64,000 nt of DNA from Alphaproteobacteria bacterium (lineage in GTDB: Bacteria; Pseudomonadota; Alphaproteobacteria; Micropepsales; Micropepsaceae). This document shows positions 59,976 to 64,000 of this stretch, piece after piece. A program made the position numbers and the translations under genes. The DNA lies in the NCBI GenBank assembly GCA_028865545.1, contig JAGWJY010000001.1:62001-126000 (forward strand). Reading direction: 5' to 3'. How positions within the stretch are numbered: the first letter of the stretch is position 1; the number at the start of each line of letters is the position of its first letter. The notes beneath the pieces were generated by a model. It was not told where the DNA came from and searched no databases. It saw only the letters and a list, made by a program, of their open reading frames with translations.

Positions 59976-60656
59976 ATGAAGGAAGGTCCCAGCATCGCCC
60001 AGATCGCCGCCCTGGCGGGCGATCCGGCGCGCGCCAACATGCTGGCGGCGCTGATGAGCGGCAAGGCGCTGACCGCCAGCGAACTCGCCAACGAGGCGGG
60101 AGTGACGCTGCAGACGGCGAGCTCCCATCTCGGCAAGCTCGAAGGCGGCGGCTTGATTGCCGGCGTCAAGCAGGGGCGGCACCGCTATTTCCGCCTGTCG
60201 GGCGGCGACGTCGCCGAGATGCTGGAAAGCATGATGGGCGTGGCGGCCCGCGCCGGCCATCTGCGCACGCGCACCGGGCCGAGCGATCCGATGATCCGCA
60301 AGGCGCGCGTCTGCTACGATCACTTGGCCGGCGAGATGGGCGTACAGCTGTTCGAGCGACTGACGGCGCTTGGGCATATCGCCGGGCGCGACGCTGACGT
60401 CCACCTGACGCGGCGCGGAGAAGACTTTGCAGCGAAATTCGGCGTCGACTTGCAGGCGCTGGCAGCGCAGCGCCGCCCGTTATGCAAGACCTGTCTGGAC
60501 TGGAGCATGCGCCGCCACCATCTGGCGGGTAGCCTGGGGGCGGCGCTGCTCGAACGGCTTTATGCGCTGAAATGGGCGACGCGCGACAAGCACGGTCGCG
60601 CGATCCTCTTCAGCCGCAGCGGCGAGGCGAAATTCGCCAAGCTGCTGGCGCGCTAG
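59976..60656 (+). CDS. ArsR-family transcriptional regulator
   Basis: A 226-residue winged-helix regulator: IAALAGDPARANMLAALMSGKALTASELANEAGVTLQTASSHLGKLEGGGLIAGVKQGRHRYFRLSGGDVAEML. The long C-terminal part (about 110-226) with RPLCKTCLDWSMRRHHLAGSLGAALLERL is found in a subgroup of ArsR proteins; CxxC and neighbouring His suggest metal or thiol sensing. Divergent from the NIPSNAP operon with 73 bp between, so it likely controls it. Confidence 0.88.
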   Translation: MKEGPSIAQIAALAGDPARANMLAALMSGKALTASELANEAGVTLQTASSHLGKLEGGGLIAGVKQGRHRYFRLSGGDVAEMLESMMGVAARAGHLRTRTGPSDPMIRKARVCYDHLAGEMGVQLFERLTALGHIAGRDADVHLTRRGEDFAAKFGVDLQALAAQRRPLCKTCLDWSMRRHHLAGSLGAALLERLYALKWATRDKHGRAILFSRSGEAKFAKLLAR

Positions 60657-61046
60657 TTATTCGGCCTTCTTCAGCATATCCGCCGTCTGTGCGGCAGCGG
60701 CCTTGGCCTTGGCAAGATCGGTTTCCGCGATGCCTGCGCTCGCCTCTGTGGCGGCGGCCTGCAACGCCGTCTTGGTTGCCGTCTTCGTGGCGTCGGGGAT
60801 CGCGCCGCTGCCGGCATGCGCGCAAGGATCCATTTCCTTGGCGTCGAAGCCAGCGCCGTTCGGTCCCACCAGACAGTTCAGCGTGTGGTGCAGATGCATG
60901 TGCACGGTGGCGACGTCGGAACCTTGCGCGGCAAGTCCGGCATGGGTCGCGGCAATGACGATCTCCGAATGTCCGTCGGCCAGCGCGGCCGCGGGCAACA
61001 GCAGGGCCGCGGCGGCGGCAAGCGAAAGCAGCATCGACTTCTTCAT
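60657..61046 (-). CDS. Exported His-containing protein in the ECF-sigma operon
   Basis: A 129-residue protein from ATG 61046. Signal MKKSMLLSLAAAAALLLPAAALA. The mature part contains THAGLAAQGSDVATVHMHLHHTLNCLVGP, then AKEMDPCAHAGSG and an Ala-rich helix ending LKKAE. The HMHLHH cluster with two Cys suggests metal binding. It follows the anti-sigma gene by 32 bases, so it probably belongs to the ECF regulon. I know no established function. Confidence 0.72.
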   Translation of the reverse strand: MKKSMLLSLAAAAALLLPAAALADGHSEIVIAATHAGLAAQGSDVATVHMHLHHTLNCLVGPNGAGFDAKEMDPCAHAGSGAIPDATKTATKTALQAAATEASAGIAETDLAKAKAAAAQTADMLKKAE

Positions 61047-61078
61047 GGATATTTCCTTCCGAAAAGCCGGCTCTGCCG

Positions 61079-61720
61079 CTACCAGCGCAAACTGAAGCGG
61101 CCGAGCACGGCGCCAAACGCTCCGACCAGAATGATGCCTAGCGTATACCAGATTGCGAGGAACGGCATCCCCGGTTCGGGGCAATGGAAGGCATAGATGA
61201 AGGCGCCCAGCGCGCCGGCCACCAATCCGCCGGTGGCGCCCGCCAGGACGGGCCGGGTTGGCGCCAGTTTCCGCAGTGCCCAGAAGACGCCGATGAAGAT
61301 CGGCAGGGCCAGGACGACGACATGGTAGGGACACAGATCGTACGAACTGCCGAACAGCATGATGTATTGATCGCTGGCGGGCGTGAAGCGCCACGACCAG
61401 GCGGCCAGCAAGGCCATGACAACAAAGGGGAGCGTCATCGCCGCCAGGCGCGCCGTGGCTTTGGCGCCGGGACGCGCCAGGCGTTCGAGCGCCGCCAGGG
61501 CGACGAGCGCGAACAGCAAGGTATAGAAGAACTTGGCCCAGAAGATGGGCGTGGCGAACACGGCGAGCATGTGATGGCGCACACCAAGCCACTCCTGCAT
61601 CAGCAAGGCCGACACGATGGCGCCACCGCCCAGTCCGATCGCCAGCGTGCGCAGCATCGCGCCCGGCGCCACCGGCTCCGCCCGCTCGGCCAATTGTTCG
61701 ATCAGCGCATCCGTCTTCAT
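61079..61720 (-). CDS. NrsF/DUF1109 membrane anti-sigma factor
   Basis: A 213-residue protein with six membrane segments (about 25-45, 57-77, 95-112, 130-150, 157-177 and 185-205). The two conserved Cys flank SYDLCPYHVVVL and AFHCPEPG, the residues implicated in sensing by NrsF of the SigF-NrsF pair in Caulobacter. It overlaps the ECF sigma gene by four bases, as expected for sigma and anti-sigma. Confidence 0.88.
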   Translation of the reverse strand: MKTDALIEQLAERAEPVAPGAMLRTLAIGLGGGAIVSALLMQEWLGVRHHMLAVFATPIFWAKFFYTLLFALVALAALERLARPGAKATARLAAMTLPFVVMALLAAWSWRFTPASDQYIMLFGSSYDLCPYHVVVLALPIFIGVFWALRKLAPTRPVLAGATGGLVAGALGAFIYAFHCPEPGMPFLAIWYTLGIILVGAFGAVLGRFSLRW

Positions 61721-62253
61721 GGTTCGCGTCCGATCATAGCGGATAGCGTCTTCAGCGCGCGGTGCACGCCGACTTTCACGGCCGATTCCGACATGCCGGT
61801 GCGTTCGGCAGCTTCCGCCGTCGATAATCCTTCGATCTTCACATGCCGCACCAGGCGGCGGCGCGACTCGGGCAGTGCCGCGAGCAGTTTCTCGACGTCG
61901 CGCGCGGCGTCGCAGGACTCGGCTTCTTCTTCAGCGAACACCGAATCCGCTTCCTCGAGCGGCAAGGTGCGGCGGAGCTTCGAGCGGCGGTAATGGTCGA
62001 TCAGCTTGTAGCGCGCGATGGCGTGCAGCCAGGCGGTGAAGGGCTGTGCCGTATCGTAAGTGGCGCGGCGCGCGTGAATGGCAATCAGCGTTTCCTGCAC
62101 CAGGTCCTCCGCATCCGCGCTCTGCCCCATGCGGCGCGCGTAATAGGCCCGCAGATGGGGAGAAAGCGCGGTCAGCAACGCGCGGTACGCCGCCGCATCG
62201 CCCGCCAGCGCCGACAGCATCAGCGCCTTCAGCCGCGCCTCGGCAGCGCTCAT
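61717..62253 (-). CDS. ECF RNA polymerase sigma factor, SigF-like
   Basis: A 178-residue sigma-70 family protein from ATG 62253 (MSAAEARLKALML). Region 2 is AEDLVQETLIAIHARRATYD...FTAWLHAIARYKLIDHYRR (about 50-95) and region 4 is LPESRRRLVRHVKIEGLSTAEAAERTGMSESAVKVGVHRALKTL. Paired with the DUF1109 protein it is like Caulobacter SigF, which responds to heavy metals such as chromate and cadmium. A GTAAC-N16-CGAA promoter lies upstream, so the operon is probably autoregulated. Confidence 0.92.
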   Translation of the reverse strand: MSAAEARLKALMLSALAGDAAAYRALLTALSPHLRAYYARRMGQSADAEDLVQETLIAIHARRATYDTAQPFTAWLHAIARYKLIDHYRRSKLRRTLPLEEADSVFAEEEAESCDAARDVEKLLAALPESRRRLVRHVKIEGLSTAEAAERTGMSESAVKVGVHRALKTLSAMIGREP

Positions 62254-62272
62254 ATCGGCATCCTGGAATGAA

Positions 62273-62298
62273 TTCGCACGAAGTGGGCCGCTCGTTAC
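62273..62298 (-). promoter_or_regulatory. ECF-type promoter of the sigma/anti-sigma operon
   Basis: On the minus strand GTAACG (62298-62293), 16 bases, then CGAA (62276-62273), with the sigma start codon 20 bases further on. It matches the divergent site at 62313-62338 in both boxes and spacing. Confidence 0.65.
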
Positions 62299-62312
62299 AT
62301 CGCGAATCCAGT

Positions 62313-62338
62313 GTAACCGAAGTCCCGGCACCCTCGAA
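62313..62338 (+). promoter_or_regulatory. ECF-type promoter of the Met/His-rich gene
   Basis: GTAACC (62313-62318), 16 bases, then CGAA (62335-62338), 36 bases before the ATG at 62375. This fits the GTAACC-N16-CGAA form I recall for SigF-type promoters. Confidence 0.65.
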
Positions 62339-62374
62339 CTAGCAAGTACAACCAGTCACCACACGGAGTTGACC

Positions 62375-62788
62375 ATGAAGACCCTAGTCCCAGGATGGAA
62401 TTTGCTTGCCGCTGCCGCCTTTGCCGGGGCGCTGGCCACCGGCGCCGCCACGGCCGCTGATTCCGCGATGTCGAATTCTTCGATGTCCCACACCAATTCG
62501 ATGTCGTCGGATCATATGTCGAGCAGCCATATGTCGTCCGGTCACATGTCGACCAACCATATGTCCGGCAATGCGATGTCTTCCGATCACATGTCGGGCG
62601 GCGCGATGAGCTCCGACCACATGGCGGGCAATGCAATGTCCGGCGACCACATGAAGAATAAGAAGAAGAACAAGAAGCACGCCATGAACCACAATGGCAT
62701 GACACACGACGGCATGGCCCACGACAACATGAAACACGACGGCATGGCGCATACGAATGCCATGACCGGCGGCGGTATGGGTCATTAG
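62375..62788 (+). CDS. Exported Met/His/Ser-rich repeat protein, probable metal binder
   Basis: A 137-residue protein; the start is ATG 62375 behind CGGAG (the track TTG at 62369 is weaker). Signal MKTLVPGWNLLAAAAFAGALATGAATA. The mature part has about ten five-residue units of the form M-S-S-D/G-H (SDHMSSSHMSSGHMS), a Lys-rich hinge (KNKKKNKKHA) and a second block of HDGM/HDNM units. Met and His spacing like this binds Cu(I)/Ag(I) in PcoE/SilE-type proteins. It faces the ECF promoter and is the clear candidate target of that sigma factor. Confidence 0.8.
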   Translation: MKTLVPGWNLLAAAAFAGALATGAATAADSAMSNSSMSHTNSMSSDHMSSSHMSSGHMSTNHMSGNAMSSDHMSGGAMSSDHMAGNAMSGDHMKNKKKNKKHAMNHNGMTHDGMAHDNMKHDGMAHTNAMTGGGMGH

Positions 62789-62802
62789 AACAACGCTCGC
62801 TT

Positions 62803-62902
62803 TCTCCCCCGCTTGCGGGGGGAGTGCCGCCGAAGGCGGCGTAGGGGGCGACGTCCCCTACGCTCCGCTGTGCGGAGCACCTCCCCCGTGAAAGGGGGAG
62901 GA
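62803..62902. repeat. Cluster of consecutive palindromes
   Basis: Five hairpins in about 100 bases: CTCCCCC/GGGGGAG (two), GCCGCC-GAA-GGCGGC, GTAGGGG/CCCCTAC and GCTCCGC-TGT-GCGGAGC. It follows the Met/His-rich gene and may also end its transcript. Related hairpins occur at 50236-50300 and within uvrB. Confidence 0.65.
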
Positions 62903-62921
62903 AAGCGCTGCGCCGTCGTCT

Positions 62922-63107
62922 CTACTGGAAATGATGCGGGCGTTCGTAGACCAGAACTTCCCCGTCCCAGACCTCGATCCGCTTCATCCCTCTTTCCTTC
63001 ATCGCATGTGCCAGCACCTTGGCCTGAAGGTCATTGGCGCAATTCGCGGCGACTTTCGTTTCCAGCGTTCCGTCATCGCTGCGGTAGCAGATTTCGTAAC
63101 TCGGCAT
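62922..63107 (-). CDS. Small hypothetical protein
   Basis: A 61-residue protein from ATG 63107 (MPSYEICYRSDDGTLETKV) with GGAGA 7 bases upstream; the longer track ORF is unlikely. Looks like a compact alpha-beta fold (IEVWDGEVLVYERP). No family recognised. It might be cotranscribed with nothing else on its strand. Confidence 0.55.
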   Translation of the reverse strand: MPSYEICYRSDDGTLETKVAANCANDLQAKVLAHAMKERGMKRIEVWDGEVLVYERPHHFQ

Positions 63108-63332
63108 AGGCTGTCTCCTTCGACAAGCAGATGCCCCCATTGCTCGTCGAATTCTTGTGCCAGAAGCGCTTGAATGTCGAATGACAAATCCGTTGTAATT
63201 CATTGAAATCTTTCGCTAGTTGGAAACATGGCGGGCTCTTCGCAAACCTGTCGCAAAGCTTCTTCTGTGACCTTTTGTTGACATTGGCCGCCACGCTTCC
63301 CACATCTTTGTGGAACGTGGGAGGGATGAGCC
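63108..63332. other. 225-bp non-coding region
   Basis: AT-richer than its surroundings, with a TTGACA box at about 63280 as a possible promoter for the DUF4870-like gene. I see no gene or repeat in it. Confidence 0.4.
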
Positions 63333-63686
63333 ATGGTGAATGCTTCTGGAAGCGCCCCCATACCGGCGACCGAGTCGGCGCGGACGCTGACGATCATCAT
63401 CTATCTGCTTTATCTGGCGGCGCTGGTGAACGGCATCACCGCGATCATCGGCGTGGCGCTGGCTTACGCCAAGCGCGAGGACGCGCGCGGCACGCCGTAT
63501 GACAGCCACCTCGCCAATGCGATCGAGATTTTCTGGGTATTCCTGCTCGGGATGCTGGTCGCCGTACCGCTATGCTTCGTGATCGTCGGCATTCCGCTGG
63601 TGATCGGGCTGTATATCTGGGTGATCTTCCGCACCGTGAAGGGGTTGGTGCGCGCCGTCGACGGCCGGTCCTACTACTATTATTAG
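63333..63686 (+). CDS. DUF4870-like small membrane protein
   Basis: A 117-residue protein after GGGAGGGATGAGCC. Membrane segments lie at about 18-42, 65-85 and 87-108 with an AYAKREDARGTPYDSHLANAIEIFW loop, the DUF4870 pattern. Ends in a run of Tyr. Function unknown. It is convergent with the next gene, overlapping its end by four bases. Confidence 0.8.
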   Translation: MVNASGSAPIPATESARTLTIIIYLLYLAALVNGITAIIGVALAYAKREDARGTPYDSHLANAIEIFWVFLLGMLVAVPLCFVIVGIPLVIGLYIWVIFRTVKGLVRAVDGRSYYYY

Positions 63687-64000
63687 GCGCGCTGTCGCTT
63701 GACGATGTAGGCCACCGCCATCACGACCATCGCGGCGGCGAAGCCGACGGGCGGTATGATATACACCATCCATGGCGCGATGGAGGCGGTGGTGAAGCTG
63801 TCGCCCATTGCCACGCCCCAGAAGGTGCAGCTGCCGCCGCCTTCGTTGACGTTGCATCCGGGATAGATGGCGCTCATCACCACCAGCACCGGCAGGAGCA
63901 GCGCCGCCGTGGGACCGGCGAACACGCCGATGAAAGCGCGCGCCGGACTGCGTGCCAGAATGGCGGCGAGCGCCACCAACAGCGCCAGCGGGATCAGCAC
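63683..64000 (-). CDS. Membrane protein, C-terminal part (cut by window edge)
   Basis: At least 105 residues, with membrane segments near residues 3-15, 25-48 and 78-98 and a Cys-containing loop (YPGCNVNEGGGSCTFWG) that may form a disulfide. The start lies beyond base 64000 or at the MLIPLAL Met shown. No family recognised. Confidence 0.6.
   Translation of the reverse strand: MLIPLALLVALAAILARSPARAFIGVFAGPTAALLLPVLVVMSAIYPGCNVNEGGGSCTFWGVAMGDSFTTASIAPWMVYIIPPVGFAAAMVVMAVAYIVKRQRA

Noticed and set aside
62803-62902. CRISPR array
   Set aside because: The repeated units are palindromes of different sequence without regular spacers, and no cas genes are present.

Overview
This is a GC-rich bacterial chromosome segment, most likely from an alphaproteobacterium. 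The evidence is gene order and gene content: a minus-strand run lgt, midA, pgeF, ..., prs, ..., rplY, pth, ychF; the uvrC-pgsA-moaD-moaE run; folB next to a pteridine-reductase-like SDR; marR, OmpR-type regulator and EnvZ-type kinase divergent from ilvE; an ECF sigma factor with a DUF1109/NrsF anti-sigma; and UbiK and CutA. A relative of Rhizomicrobium/Micropepsales is a guess. There are no rRNA or tRNA genes, CRISPR arrays, transposases or phage structural genes that I can see. Layout: 1-8.0 kb is one long minus-strand housekeeping run (lgt to ychF). 8.0-13.3 kb holds ubiK, ybjN, proC, a desaturase remnant, an epimerase and a P5C dehydrogenase. 13.4-16.9 kb is a kinase/regulator/MarR operon divergent from ilvE. 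17.2-20.3 kb is moaE-moaD-pgsA-uvrC. 20.4-29.4 kb holds a persulfide-dioxygenase/rhodanese fusion, a histidine kinase, folB, an SDR, trpS, a TPR protein, glnD and cutA. From 29.4 to about 48.7 kb the window becomes accessory in character, with many small exported proteins, two expanded paralog families, a TPR histidine kinase, a repeat-bearing subtilase-autotransporter, a degenerate SOD and a frameshifted gene. 48.6-50.1 kb carries a DpnI-like restriction enzyme and a HigBA-type toxin-antitoxin pair. 50.3-59.9 kb has uvrB, a BlaI/BlaR1-like pair flanked by two copies of a GFA-family gene, a GST with divergent WYL regulator, a protein resembling the N-terminal part of Mrr-type restriction proteins, and small metabolic enzymes. 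60-64 kb has an ArsR-like regulator, the ECF sigma/anti-sigma operon with a divergent Met/His-rich exported protein, and small membrane proteins. Most distinctive observations: (i) two interleaved families of small exported proteins at 32.6-38.1 kb and again at 44.8-45.5 kb, one with an invariant C-x6-C...C-x-P...LWPC pattern and one with CDxDGDxC motifs and a shared SKxLKxAA signal peptide, two members of which share a homologous 5' leader with a conserved hairpin; (ii) a fossil ORF in which the first codons of cutA are joined in frame to the last codons of the neighbouring cold-shock gene; (iii) a palindromic repeat inserted in frame in the uvrB C-terminus; (iv) matching GTAAC-N16-CGAA promoters on both strands between the ECF sigma gene and the Met/His-rich gene; (v) a 42-bp tandem repeat encoding (FYGGINP)n in a subtilase. 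All assignments come from reading the sequence; no database search was run.
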